DNA of 15,432 nucleotides from Thermocaproicibacter sp036741535 (GCA_036741535.1 DAINSB010000041.1:1-15432); one strand, 5' to 3'; counted from the first letter of the stretch, positions 6,034 through 13,450 are shown. A program made the numbers and translations. Notes: generated from the sequence alone by a model not told the origin.

Positions 6034-6408
6034 ATGTCTGAAAAAGTTACCAAGTTGGTCGAGGATGTCAAATCCCTGACGGTCCTCGAGCTTTCCGAGC
6101 TGGTCAAAGCACTGGAAGATGAGTTCGGCGTTTCCGCCGCCGCGCCGGTCGCCGTCGCAGCCGCCCCTGCGGCAGCCGCCCCCGCCGCGGAAGAGAAGAC
6201 CACCTTCGATGTTTGCCTGAAGAGCATCGGCCAGCAGAAGATCCAGGTCATCAAGGCCGTCCGCGAAATGACGGGTCTCGGCCTGAAAGAGGCGAAAGAC
6301 CTCGTGGACGCCGCGCCGAAGACGATCAAAGAGGGCGTTTCCAAGGACGATGCCGAAGCGATGAAAGAGAAGCTCGTCAAAGTCGGAGCGGAAGTCGAAC
6401 TGAAGTAG
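6034..6408 (+). CDS. rplL: Ribosomal protein L7/L12
   Basis: This is a 124-residue protein of normal length. The N-terminal dimerisation part (about 1-32) is followed by an alanine/proline-rich hinge (about 35-56). The C-terminal factor-binding domain contains K-I-Q-V-I-K-A-V-R-E-M-T-G-L-G-L-K-E-A-K. It forms the flexible stalk with L10 and recruits elongation and initiation factors. The ATG has GGAGG upstream. rpoB normally follows this gene in Firmicutes, but here an assembly gap and a gene on the opposite strand come next. Confidence 0.97.
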   Translation: MSEKVTKLVEDVKSLTVLELSELVKALEDEFGVSAAAPVAVAAAPAAAAPAAEEKTTFDVCLKSIGQQKIQVIKAVREMTGLGLKEAKDLVDAAPKTIKEGVSKDDAEAMKEKLVKVGAEVELK

Positions 6409-6414
6409 CGGCGT

Positions 6415-6459
6415 GCGGCGTGTCGCCGCAGCCAAGCCCCGCCGTTGTGTTTGGTGGGG
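6415..6459 (+). repeat. Hairpins downstream of rplL, beside the assembly gap
   Basis: GCGGCG/CGCCGC with a TGT loop (6415-6429) is a perfect hairpin. Its 15 bases reappear inverted at 6582-6596, beside the stop codon of the convergent dac gene. A second stem, CCCCGCC with GGTGGGG (6437-6443 with 6453-6459, one G-T pair), follows. The sequence CAAGCCCCGCCGTT (6433-6446) recurs exactly at 14387-14400. A terminator for rplL probably lies here, but its end falls in the gap. Confidence 0.55.
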
Positions 6460-6468
6460 GATAAGGCC

Positions 6469-6478
6469 NNNNNNNNNN
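6469..6478. other. Assembly gap (10 N)
   Basis: Ten consecutive N separate the rplL side from the dac side. The true distance and even the adjacency of the two sides are uncertain. The flanks are GC-rich hairpins, which often break short-read assemblies. Confidence 0.98.
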
Positions 6479-6595
6479 TTTTTTTATCTATGTGGGTAGG
6501 CGGCGCCGCCGGGAGCGTCCCCCGGCTCTCGCGCCGATCGCAGCCCGGAATTTCCGGCCGGCTGAACGGCGCGGCCTGGGAGCGGCGACACGCCG

Positions 6596-7957
6596 CTACA
6601 TTTTTCTGTACTTCTTTACTTTCCTGAGGTTTCTGCGCTTCCGGTTGTAGATGATCGCCAGAATGATATAGATGATGACGAACAGGATGATGATGGCGAC
6701 GATGACCAGGAACCAGGGCGAAGTGAAGATGGATTTTGCGACATCCGTGGTATGCAGCAGCTCGCTGCGCTCGACCGACTCCCCCGCGACCAGATTGATG
6801 GTGGTCAGCGTCTGGTTGGCGTAGCTCACCGTCGCCGTGCCGACGATCTGCCCTTTTTTGACCGGGGCGTCGATGGAAGACGGAACGTTTTTGGTGATGA
6901 TGATGCTGCCCGCGGACACGCCCTTGGGCAGGATGGCCGAATAGCTCTTTTCCGCCTTCAGCAGCAGGGAATCCTTGTTCCAGGCGTAGTTCAGTTTGAT
7001 CTCTCCGACCGAATCGTCGGCGCTGATCACCTTTTTCAGTTCGAGGGAAGTCAGCGCCCACTTGTAGAGGTTTTTGCTGTCGACCATTTCGCCGCGCGTC
7101 GCAATCTCTTTGCCGGCGGAATCGACCGACGGGGCGCCCAGCGCGACGCAGAGGTAGCTGTAGCCGTCCGCGGCCGCGGTCGAAACCAGGCAGTAGCCGG
7201 ATTCGTCCGTGTGCCCTGTTTTGATGCCTTTCGCGTAGATGTAATAATACTTGCCGTTGCCGTCGGGCGCATTTTTGTTGATCATATAGTTTGTCGTGAA
7301 GAGCGCCCTGTTTTTGCCGGCGTCCGGCCCGCCCACGGGGGTATACGCATAAGAGACCTGGGAGCAGATCTGCATGAAATAGGGCAGCGTCATGGCGTAG
7401 CGCGTGATCCTGCTCAGGTCGGCCGCCGTGGTGTAGTGGCCGGCGTCGTGCAAACCGTGCGGATTCGTGAAATGGGTGCCGGTGCAGCCCAGCGCCTTTG
7501 CTTTCTCGTTCATCATGTCCACGAATTTCTGCACGTCGCCGCCGCCCACATAGTCGGCCAGCGTCAGCGCCGCGTCGTTTCCGGACGGGACCATCATGCA
7601 GTTGAGGAGCTGGTAGGCCGTGAGCACGTCGTTGATCTGCAGGCCGGACATGGAGCTGCCCGTGCCGGAAAGCTCGTTGGAGAGCTTCTTCGTGAACGTG
7701 ATCTTCGTCCCCTGCAGGTCCTTGATCCGCTCGCTGGCGACGATAAACGTCATGATCTTTGTGGTGGAAGCGGGCTCCCGCCTCTCGTTGGGGTTCTTCT
7801 GGTATACGACGGTGCCGGTGTCGAGGTTGGTGAGGACGATGGCCGCGGAAGAGGTGGGAAAATTTATGTTGAAGTCGGCGGCATGCGCGGCCGTCGGCAT
7901 GAATACAACTGTAAGGGACGTCACCAGCGAGAGCAGAAGGGACAGCGTTTTTTTCAT
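6596..7957 (-). CDS. D-alanyl-D-alanine carboxypeptidase (peptidase S11, membrane-anchored)
   Basis: This 453-residue low-molecular-weight penicillin-binding protein of the DacA/DacF type removes the terminal D-Ala from stem pentapeptides and so limits cross-linking. A signal peptide (about 1-26, ending A-H-A-A) leads into the catalytic domain. The three active-site motifs are S64-T-T-K67, S125-G-N127 and K246-T-G248. A C-terminal beta domain (about 300-400) is followed by one membrane helix (about 413-437) and a very basic tail (NRKRRNLRKVKKYRKM), so the enzyme is anchored with its catalytic part outside. The ATG follows GGAGG. The gene is alone on its strand here; its 3' end faces the assembly gap. 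The exact paralogue (DacA, DacB or DacF) cannot be decided. Confidence 0.93.
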   Translation of the reverse strand: MKKTLSLLLSLVTSLTVVFMPTAAHAADFNINFPTSSAAIVLTNLDTGTVVYQKNPNERREPASTTKIMTFIVASERIKDLQGTKITFTKKLSNELSGTGSSMSGLQINDVLTAYQLLNCMMVPSGNDAALTLADYVGGGDVQKFVDMMNEKAKALGCTGTHFTNPHGLHDAGHYTTAADLSRITRYAMTLPYFMQICSQVSYAYTPVGGPDAGKNRALFTTNYMINKNAPDGNGKYYYIYAKGIKTGHTDESGYCLVSTAAADGYSYLCVALGAPSVDSAGKEIATRGEMVDSKNLYKWALTSLELKKVISADDSVGEIKLNYAWNKDSLLLKAEKSYSAILPKGVSAGSIIITKNVPSSIDAPVKKGQIVGTATVSYANQTLTTINLVAGESVERSELLHTTDVAKSIFTSPWFLVIVAIIILFVIIYIILAIIYNRKRRNLRKVKKYRKM

Positions 7958-8023
7958 GGAAATTTTGCCTCCGATGTGATATGATAGGGACGACGGCGGG
8001 ACGATCGGGCCTTATATTGATTC

Positions 8024-8032
8024 AGTATAGCA
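8024..8032 (-). promoter_or_regulatory. Probable extended -10 promoter of the dac gene
   Basis: On the minus strand TGC directly precedes TATACT (8029-8024), an extended -10 arrangement. The -35 region is poor (TTTATC). It lies about 65 bases before the start codon. Confidence 0.45.
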
Positions 8033-8105
8033 GCAAATGGGGAAAAGATAAAGCACGGTAACGAAATCTTAACCCGGCGGACTTGTCCGCTTCCTTTGGC
8101 CCGCC

Positions 8106-8248
8106 AGACTGAGCCTGCCCACAAGTTGCACACAACCGGCCGAGTGCGTTTCAGAGGTAAGGTGTCAGCGAAGTGTCAGGCTTATTGCTGAAAGCCATAG
8201 TTGTGGCCCGCCGTAGGCGTACAGGCGTTTTAGTGCCCGGGACAGTCT
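8106..8248 (+). ncRNA. Possible structured RNA upstream of the metallophosphoesterase gene
   Basis: No open reading frame explains this stretch, but a fully nested fold can be drawn. AGACTG (8106-8111) pairs with CAGTCT (8243-8248), GCCTG (8113-8117) with CAGGC (8222-8226), and CCACAA (8119-8124) with TTGTGG (8201-8206). Inside lie a GTTG/CAAC hairpin (8125-8136), a long helix 8146-8161 with 8181-8195 (one bulge, one mismatch), and CGCC/GGCG (8209-8219). The loop of the long helix holds the direct repeat GTGTCAG twice. I cannot match it to a known riboswitch or 6S RNA. It could be a leader of the next gene or a separate RNA. Confidence 0.4.
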
Positions 8249-8297
8249 AAGGAGTGCTCCCGCGCGGCTTGATCGGCAGCCTAAGACTTGGCAATTT

Positions 8298-8302
8298 GGA
8301 GG
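8298..8302 (+). promoter_or_regulatory. Ribosome binding site that sets the TTG 8311 start
   Basis: GGAGG lies 8 bases before TTG 8311, and the protein read from there begins directly with the family motif. The longer in-frame extension upstream has no ribosome site and lies in the structured leader. Confidence 0.8.
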
Positions 8303-8310
8303 AAACCGCG

Positions 8311-9030
8311 TTGATTTATGTAACGGGTGACACGCACGGCGAAATCTGCCGCTTTCATTCTCCGGAGATGCGAAAGGTGAAACGGGGCGATACCCTGATT
8401 GTCTGCGGCGATTTCGGCTTTATCTGGGACGGGGGGAAAAAGGAAGAAAAAATTCTGAAGAAGCTCGGCTCCCAGCGGTACAGTCTCCTTTTTCTGGACG
8501 GCACGCATGAGAATTTTGATCTCCTGTCCCGCTATCCCGTTGAGGACTGGTGCGGAGGGAAGGCCCAGCACATCTGCGGCGGCCTGTACCATCTGCTCCG
8601 CGGGCAGGTGTATGAGATAGAAGGAAAAAAGATCTTCACGTTCGGCGGGGGTGAAAGCCCGGAAAAGCAGCTCCGCATGGAGGCCAAGACCTGGTGGGAC
8701 AGCGAGATGCCCACTCTTGACGAGATGCACGCCGGCGTCGAAAACCTGAAGGCGGCGGGCATGCAGGTGGACTATATTTTTTCGCACGAACCTCCCCCGC
8801 GCGTCGATCTCATCCTTGCCCCGGGCACGCATCGCGAGAATAAGAACCAGCTCGAGGCCTTTTTCGGGCAGATCGCGAAAAAAGTGCGGTACCGCCGGTG
8901 GTTTTTCGGTTCCACGCACGTGGACCGCAGGATCGCCTACAAGAACGTATCCGTTTTCAGCCTTGTGGTCCCGGTAGAGGACCTGCCCGCAAAAAGGCGT
9001 CATCTGCTAAAGCAGTGGATTAGAGATTAG
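8311..9030 (+). CDS. Calcineurin-like metallophosphoesterase
   Basis: This 239-residue protein begins with the metal-binding motif G6-D7-T-H9-G. G33-D34 (CGDFG), G64-T-H66-E-N and S-H159-E-P-P-P follow, then F-G-S-T-H203-V-D near the end. This is the motif order of calcineurin-like phosphoesterases. Two usual ligand positions differ: the Asn of GNHE is Thr65, and the first His of GHxH is Ser201. No signal peptide or membrane segment is seen, so it is probably cytosolic; the substrate is unknown. The last residues W-I-R-D and the stop codon are encoded by the left end of palindromic repeat copy B, so the C-terminus was probably reshaped by the repeat. The gene converges on recG. A different small family with GTHEN as the norm is possible. 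Confidence 0.82.
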   Translation: MIYVTGDTHGEICRFHSPEMRKVKRGDTLIVCGDFGFIWDGGKKEEKILKKLGSQRYSLLFLDGTHENFDLLSRYPVEDWCGGKAQHICGGLYHLLRGQVYEIEGKKIFTFGGGESPEKQLRMEAKTWWDSEMPTLDEMHAGVENLKAAGMQVDYIFSHEPPPRVDLILAPGTHRENKNQLEAFFGQIAKKVRYRRWFFGSTHVDRRIAYKNVSVFSLVVPVEDLPAKRRHLLKQWIRD

Positions 9031-9113
9031 TAAGTTAGAGTGTTAGACTCCGCGCCTGGCCTGCGGAGAACATGCCTTTTCCAATCCTCCAATATCTAAT
9101 CCGCTAATCCTCT
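9017..9113 (+). repeat. Palindromic interspersed repeat, copy B
   Basis: The ends are imperfect inverted repeats: GGATTAGAGATTAG on the left, and on the right CTAATCCGCTAATCC, which reads GGATTAGCGGATTAG on the other strand. An inner stem CTCCGC/GCGGAG sits near the centre (about 9048-9067). Both convergent genes end inside it: the stop codon at 9028-9030 belongs to the phosphoesterase gene and the one at 9098-9096 to recG. The size, palindromic form and second copy at 5340-5433 suggest a MITE-like or REP-like element. It may also act as a two-way terminator. Confidence 0.78.
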
Positions 9114-11132
9114 AGTTGCGAAAAGCTGCCTGACTTCGGCACGCAGCGACCGGTGCTCCGGCCGGGCGAGGGAAGGATCGCCGCGCAGGATCTCTTTCGC
9201 CGCCGCCTGCGCCTGCTGCAGGACGCCGAGATCCTCCGACATGCTGGCAATTTTGAGCACCGGCAGGCCGTGTTGCCGGTACCCGAAGAAATCGCCGGGC
9301 CCGCGCAGGCGCAAATCCTCGTCGGCGATGCGGAATCCGTCGTTCGTGCGGCACATCACGGAAAGGCGGGCGAGGGCCTCGTCTTTCCGCGCGTTGGAGA
9401 TCAGGATACAGTAGGACTGGTAGCGGCTGCGGCCGACGCGCCCGCGCAGCTGGTGCAGTTGGGAGAGGCCGTACCGCTCCGCGTTTTCCACCAGCATGAC
9501 GGTCGCGTTCGGCACGTCGATGCCGACTTCGACGACCGTGGTGGAGACGAGCACGTCGATCTCCCCCGCCTCAAAACTGCGCATCACGCCGTTTTTCTCC
9601 CGCGGCTTCATTTTCCCGTGCAGCACGGCGATCCGGCGGTCCGGCAGCCATTTCCGCTTCAGCTCCCGCGCGTAGCGGTTCACGCTCGCCATGTCGTCCG
9701 GGCCTTCGTCGATCATGGGGCAGATGATGAAGCACTGGTGCCCTTCTTCGATCTGCTTTTCCAGGAATGCGAAGACCCGCGCCCTTTTGTCGGAGCCGAC
9801 GGCGTAGGTCTTGACCTTCCGTCGGCCGGGCGGCAGCTCGTCGAGCACCGAGAGGTCGAGGTCGCCGTAGATCATCAGCGCCAGCGTGCGGGGGATGGGC
9901 GTCGCGCTCATCACGAGCAGGTGGGGATGATCGCCTTTCGCCGCGAGAGAGGCCCTCTGCGCCACGCCGAAGCGGTGCTGCTCGTCGGTGACAACCAGGC
10001 CCAGGCGGTGGAAGCGCACCCCTTTGGAGAGCAGGGCGTGCGTCCCGACGACGAGGCCCGTCTCCCCGGATTCCAGGCGGGCCAAAAGCTCGCGTTTCCG
10101 CGCGGCGTTGACGGAGCCGGTCAGCAGCGCCACGCCGATGCCGGCCGGTTTCAGGATGTCAGATAAGAATTCGTAGTGCTGCCGGGCGAGGATCTCGGTG
10201 GGGGCCATCAGCGCCGCCTGCATGCCGTCCTTCACGGCGCAGTAGCACAGCGCCGCCGCGACCGCCGTTTTCCCGGAGCCCACGTCGCCCTGAATCAGGC
10301 GCCGCATGACGCGCCCGCCCGCCATATCACCGACCGCATCCCGCACGGCGCGCCGCTGCGCGCCGGTGGGGGAGAAAGGCAGAAGGGAGAAGAATTCCTC
10401 CGACCGGTCGTGCACAAGGCGCAGCGTGCTCTGCGGGGCGCGGCCGCTCTTCATCAGGAAAAGCCCGAGCTGCAGCAGCAGGAGCTCTTCAAAGATCAGC
10501 CGACGGCGGGCGGTCTGCATCGCCTCCAGGGAAGACGGGGCGTGGATGTTCTGCAAGGCAAAGCGGAGCGTGCAGAGGGAATACCGCTTCTGCAGCGGGG
10601 CGGGGATCGGGTCGCGCAGCGTTTCCGGCAGAAGGTCCAGCGCCTGCCGGACCGCGCTGCCGATGCTTCTGCTGCTGAGGCCCTTGGTCTGCGGGTAGAC
10701 GGGCAGGATGGCGGGGGAGGAATCCACGGGGAAAAATTCCGGAGCGACCATTTCCCGCCTGAGAAAATTGGCGTTCACCCTGCCGTAGAACAGATAGGTT
10801 TTCCCCTCCTGAAGCATCTGGGGGACGTAGGGGTTGTTGAAGAAGGTGAGGCCGAAGGAGGTCTCGCCGTCGTCCGCTTTCCCCTTGTAGAGGGTCATGC
10901 CGCCGCGGATGCGGGTCCCGGACGGGCTTTCGACGACGGCGGCGCGCACCGCGCAGGGCCCGTCCAGCGGGGCCTCCCGGATCTTCAGGGGACGGCTGAG
11001 GTCCACGTAGGCCCGCGGGTACAGGCGAAGCAGGGCGCCGACAGAAGACGCGCCCAGCTTTTGGAAGAGCTGCGCGCGCTTTTCACCGACGCCTTTCAGA
11101 GATTGGATCCGGATGCGATACAGACTGGCCAT
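9096..11132 (-). CDS. recG: ATP-dependent DNA helicase RecG
   Basis: This 678-residue helicase remodels stalled replication forks and Holliday junctions. The N-terminal wedge domain (about 1-150) contains L-K-G-V-G-E-K-R-A. Walker A G-D-V-G-S-G-K-T is at 282-289, the DExH motif D-E-Q-H-R-F-G at 383-389, and S-A-T-P-I-P-R-T at 409-416. Helicase motifs V and VI (STTVVEVGIDVPNAT and QLHQLRGRVGR) follow, then R-G-P-G-D-F-F-G-Y-R-Q-H-G near the C-terminus. The length is normal. The final T-R-G-L-A-D is encoded by repeat copy B. It lies 27 bases downstream of fakA on the same strand and is probably co-transcribed with it; the ribosome site (GGGGGCGAC) is weak. Confidence 0.96.
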   Translation of the reverse strand: MASLYRIRIQSLKGVGEKRAQLFQKLGASSVGALLRLYPRAYVDLSRPLKIREAPLDGPCAVRAAVVESPSGTRIRGGMTLYKGKADDGETSFGLTFFNNPYVPQMLQEGKTYLFYGRVNANFLRREMVAPEFFPVDSSPAILPVYPQTKGLSSRSIGSAVRQALDLLPETLRDPIPAPLQKRYSLCTLRFALQNIHAPSSLEAMQTARRRLIFEELLLLQLGLFLMKSGRAPQSTLRLVHDRSEEFFSLLPFSPTGAQRRAVRDAVGDMAGGRVMRRLIQGDVGSGKTAVAAALCYCAVKDGMQAALMAPTEILARQHYEFLSDILKPAGIGVALLTGSVNAARKRELLARLESGETGLVVGTHALLSKGVRFHRLGLVVTDEQHRFGVAQRASLAAKGDHPHLLVMSATPIPRTLALMIYGDLDLSVLDELPPGRRKVKTYAVGSDKRARVFAFLEKQIEEGHQCFIICPMIDEGPDDMASVNRYARELKRKWLPDRRIAVLHGKMKPREKNGVMRSFEAGEIDVLVSTTVVEVGIDVPNATVMLVENAERYGLSQLHQLRGRVGRSRYQSYCILISNARKDEALARLSVMCRTNDGFRIADEDLRLRGPGDFFGYRQHGLPVLKIASMSEDLGVLQQAQAAAKEILRGDPSLARPEHRSLRAEVRQLFATRGLAD

Positions 11133-11159
11133 TGTCGCCCCCGACGGCCGCAGAAACGG

Positions 11160-12830
11160 TCATTCCACCGAAATCAGGAAGTAATACACCGGCTGCCCGC
11201 CGTTTACAAGCGTTACCTCGATTTCGCTGTTGATTTTGGCTTTGATCTGGTTGCAGGCTTCGCCGGCCGCTGCCTCTGAAACGCCCTCGCCGTAGATCAG
11301 CGTGATGAACGCCGTGCTCCTTGTCACCATGGAGCGCGTCAGCTTCGTGCAGACTCGCACCAGGTCGCGGCTGTGCTCGATGATCTCCAGCTTTCCGTTC
11401 ACAAGGCCGAGCGTGTCGTCCTTCCGGATCCTGCGCCCGCCGAATTCCGAGTCGCGGGCGGCGTAGGTGACGGTGCCCGTCGCGACGCCGGAGGCGGCTT
11501 CCATCATCCCCACGGTGTTGGCTTCCGTCGAGAGGTCCGGGTTGTAGGCCAGCAGCGCCGACAGGCCCTGCGGCACCGTTCGAGTCGGCAGCACGATCAC
11601 CTTCCGGTCCGTGACGATCGGGACCGTCTGCTCCGCCGCGAGGATGACATTCTTGTTGTTCGGAAGGATCATGACCGTTTTGGCGGGGGTGGCCCGCACG
11701 GCGGCGGCGAGTTCCTCGGTGCTGGGGTTCATGGTCTGGCCGCCGCTCACGACCTGCCCGCATCCGAGGTCGGTAAAAAGAGTTTTCAGCCCGTCCCCGG
11801 CCGCGACCGCCGTAAAGCCCACTTCCCCGACGGGTTCGGCCGCTTCCGGCGCCTTGCTTTTCCCTTTGACCGCCCGCTCTTCCTCCTCCGCTTTCCGGTG
11901 CTGCTCCTTCATGTTGTCGATCTTGACGGTCAGAAGCTGACCGTAGGCGAGGCCGGCCTCCAGCGCGTTGCCCGGGTTCTCCGTGTGCACATGCACCTTG
12001 ATGATCTCGTCGTCGTCCACGACCAGCACGCAGTCGCCCATCGTCTCGAGGAACGCGCGGAGCTCCGCCGGGTCTTTTTTGCACGCCGGGTCGCGGCCCA
12101 CGATGAATTCCGTACAGTAGGTGTAGTGGATCTCCTGATCGAATTCGGCGGCGGCGTTGCGGAAGAATTCGTCCGATGAGATCTCGCCTCCGGCGCTTTC
12201 CCTTTCCTCCGGTTCGATGGTGATGCCGTCCCGGAACACGCTCAGCATCCCGTCGAAGATGTAGCAGAGTCCCTGCCCGCCGGCATCCACGACGCCGGCC
12301 CGCTTCAGAACGGGGAGGAGGTCCGGCGTCTGTTCCAACGCCTCGGCCGCTCCCCGGCAGACGGCTTCCCACACCGCCACGGGGTCGTCGCTGTCCTTTG
12401 CGGCCTCCTGCCCTTTTTCGCAGGCGACGCGCGCGACGGTCAGGATCGTGCCCTCCGTCGGCTTCATGACCGTCTTGTAGGCCGCCTCCACGCCGATGCC
12501 CAGCGCGGCCACAAGGTCTTCGCCGTCGGCGGTTTCCTTGCCCTCGAAACCTTTGGCGAAGCCGCGGAACAGGATGGAGAGGATCACCCCCGAGTTTCCC
12601 CTTGCCCCGCGCAGCAGCGCGCCCGCGGCGGTATGGGCGATCTCAGAGACGGAGGCGCTCTCGCACTTTTCGAGGGCGCGGACTGCGGAAGAGATCGTCA
12701 TCGACATATTGGTGCCCGTGTCGCCGTCCGGCACGGGAAAAATATTCAGCTCGTCGACCGAGGTTTTATGTTTTAAAATGTTGTTGGCTCCGGAAATGAA
12801 AGCCTGTTTCAGGTTGGTTCCATTTATCAC
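11160..12830 (-). CDS. fakA: DAK2-domain fatty acid kinase catalytic subunit (FakA / YloV)
   Basis: This 556-residue protein is close to the usual FakA length. The N-terminal DhaL-like kinase domain (about 1-200) contains N-I-F-P-V-P-D35-G-D37-T-G-T-N, whose aspartates bind Mg-ATP, and G-A-R-G-N-S-G-V. A middle domain follows, with V-H-V-H-T-E-N-P-G-N. The C-terminal domain (about 330-556) begins near V-G-F-T-A-V-A-A-G-D-G. With a FakB carrier protein it phosphorylates fatty acids for phospholipid synthesis; no fakB is in the window. The start is a GTG behind GAGGGAG. The gene sits upstream of recG, as yloV does at some distance in Bacillus, but the usual yloU-type Asp23 gene before it is absent; spoVS is there instead. 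Confidence 0.93.
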   Translation of the reverse strand: MINGTNLKQAFISGANNILKHKTSVDELNIFPVPDGDTGTNMSMTISSAVRALEKCESASVSEIAHTAAGALLRGARGNSGVILSILFRGFAKGFEGKETADGEDLVAALGIGVEAAYKTVMKPTEGTILTVARVACEKGQEAAKDSDDPVAVWEAVCRGAAEALEQTPDLLPVLKRAGVVDAGGQGLCYIFDGMLSVFRDGITIEPEERESAGGEISSDEFFRNAAAEFDQEIHYTYCTEFIVGRDPACKKDPAELRAFLETMGDCVLVVDDDEIIKVHVHTENPGNALEAGLAYGQLLTVKIDNMKEQHRKAEEEERAVKGKSKAPEAAEPVGEVGFTAVAAGDGLKTLFTDLGCGQVVSGGQTMNPSTEELAAAVRATPAKTVMILPNNKNVILAAEQTVPIVTDRKVIVLPTRTVPQGLSALLAYNPDLSTEANTVGMMEAASGVATGTVTYAARDSEFGGRRIRKDDTLGLVNGKLEIIEHSRDLVRVCTKLTRSMVTRSTAFITLIYGEGVSEAAAGEACNQIKAKINSEIEVTLVNGGQPVYYFLISVE

Positions 12831-12896
12831 TTTTCAGCACTCCCTCAAGTTCAAAGCGGCGGCGCCCGCACCGCAAAAACACAAATTAACGGGACT

Positions 12897-12925
12897 ATTA
12901 TATCATAACCGTGCGCTCGATTCAA
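12897..12925 (-). promoter_or_regulatory. Sigma-A promoter of fakA-recG
   Basis: On the minus strand TTGAAT (12925-12920) is followed 17 bases later by a perfect TATAAT (12902-12897). It lies about 65 bases before the GTG start of fakA and after the spoVS terminator. Confidence 0.82.
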
Positions 12926-13005
12926 TCGGAATTAATTTCGCGGCGTGCCACCGCGTCAGGTTCGCCGTCCCAAGGCATTGCATGCCCGGGCAAGGTCCGG
13001 GCAGT

Positions 13006-13034
13006 AAAAAAAATCCCCACAGCGAATGTGGGGA
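13006..13034 (-). terminator. Rho-independent terminator of spoVS
   Basis: On the minus strand TCCCCACA (13034-13027) pairs perfectly with TGTGGGGA (13021-13014) around a 5-base loop, followed by eight T. It lies 17 bases after the spoVS stop codon, which makes spoVS its own unit. Confidence 0.92.
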
Positions 13035-13050
13035 AATTCCATTCTGCGGC

Positions 13051-13311
13051 CTACCGGGGTTCCACGATGAGTTTGATGGCTGTGCGCTCTTCCCCGTCGA
13101 TCGCGACGCTTGCAAACGCAGGGGTGCAGATGGCGTCGATTCCGGACGGTGCGAGGTAGCCTCTCGCAATCGCAATGGCCTTGACGGCCTGATTGGTCGC
13201 GCCGGCTCCGATTGCCTGAAGCTCTACTGCACCGGATTCCCTGATGACTCCTGCGACTGCGCCGGCGACGGAATTGGGCGCTGATTTTGACGATACTTTA
13301 AGTATTTCCAT
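13051..13311 (-). CDS. spoVS: Stage V sporulation protein S
   Basis: This 86-residue protein matches the very conserved SpoVS family from end to end. It begins M-E-I-L-K-V-S-S-K-S-A-P-N-S-V-A-G-A, contains Q-A-I-G-A-G-A and N-Q-A-V-K-A-I-A-I-A-R-G, and ends D-G-E-E-R-T-A-I-K-L-I-V-E-P-R. SpoVS belongs to the Alba-like fold and is needed for coat assembly and late sporulation in Bacillus; its molecular role is not settled. I start it at ATG 13311, as the family does; the upstream in-frame extension is promoter DNA. GGGGGATGG serves as a weak ribosome site. The order rny-ymdB-spoVS is the same as in Bacillus subtilis. The gene suggests that the organism forms spores. Confidence 0.96.
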   Translation of the reverse strand: MEILKVSSKSAPNSVAGAVAGVIRESGAVELQAIGAGATNQAVKAIAIARGYLAPSGIDAICTPAFASVAIDGEERTAIKLIVEPR

Positions 13312-13372
13312 AATCCATCCCCCAACTTGTTTTGGAATGTCACCGATTTTTTCTGCAGCAAGAACATTTAAT

Positions 13373-13401
13373 ATAATAAATCCAAAAAAAGAATTTTTCA
13401 A
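13373..13401 (-). promoter_or_regulatory. Probable promoter of spoVS
   Basis: On the minus strand TTGAAA (13401-13396) and TATTAT (13378-13373) are separated by 17 bases, in very AT-rich DNA, about 60 bases before the start codon. I found no convincing sigma-H site, which drives spoVS in Bacillus. Confidence 0.6.
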
Positions 13402-13420
13402 GAGCATTTTGAAAAAAACT

Positions 13421-13450
13421 ATCACAAAATGTGGATAGGTTTTGTGTGAT
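13421..13450. promoter_or_regulatory. Inverted repeat with a DnaA-box-like centre, upstream of the spoVS promoter
   Basis: The arms ATCACAAAA (13421-13429) and TTTTGTGTGAT (13440-13450) mirror each other. The centre reads CTATCCACA on the minus strand, 8 of 9 bases of the DnaA-box consensus TTATCCACA. The site lies 20 bases upstream of the -35 box, in an AT-rich stretch of about 270 bases. It is a possible operator; which protein binds is unknown. Confidence 0.35.

Noticed and set aside
5727..7061. Minus-strand frame of 444 codons running through the assembly gap, rplL and rplJ
   Set aside because: It contains the N run and is antisense to two certain ribosomal-protein genes and out of frame with dac. 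It is an artefact.
8106..8248. Cobalamin riboswitch, because GCCAGACTGAGCCTGCC recalls the B12 box
   Set aside because: The segment lies at the 5' end of the fold instead of the 3' end, the other conserved blocks are absent, and the next gene has no link to cobalamin.
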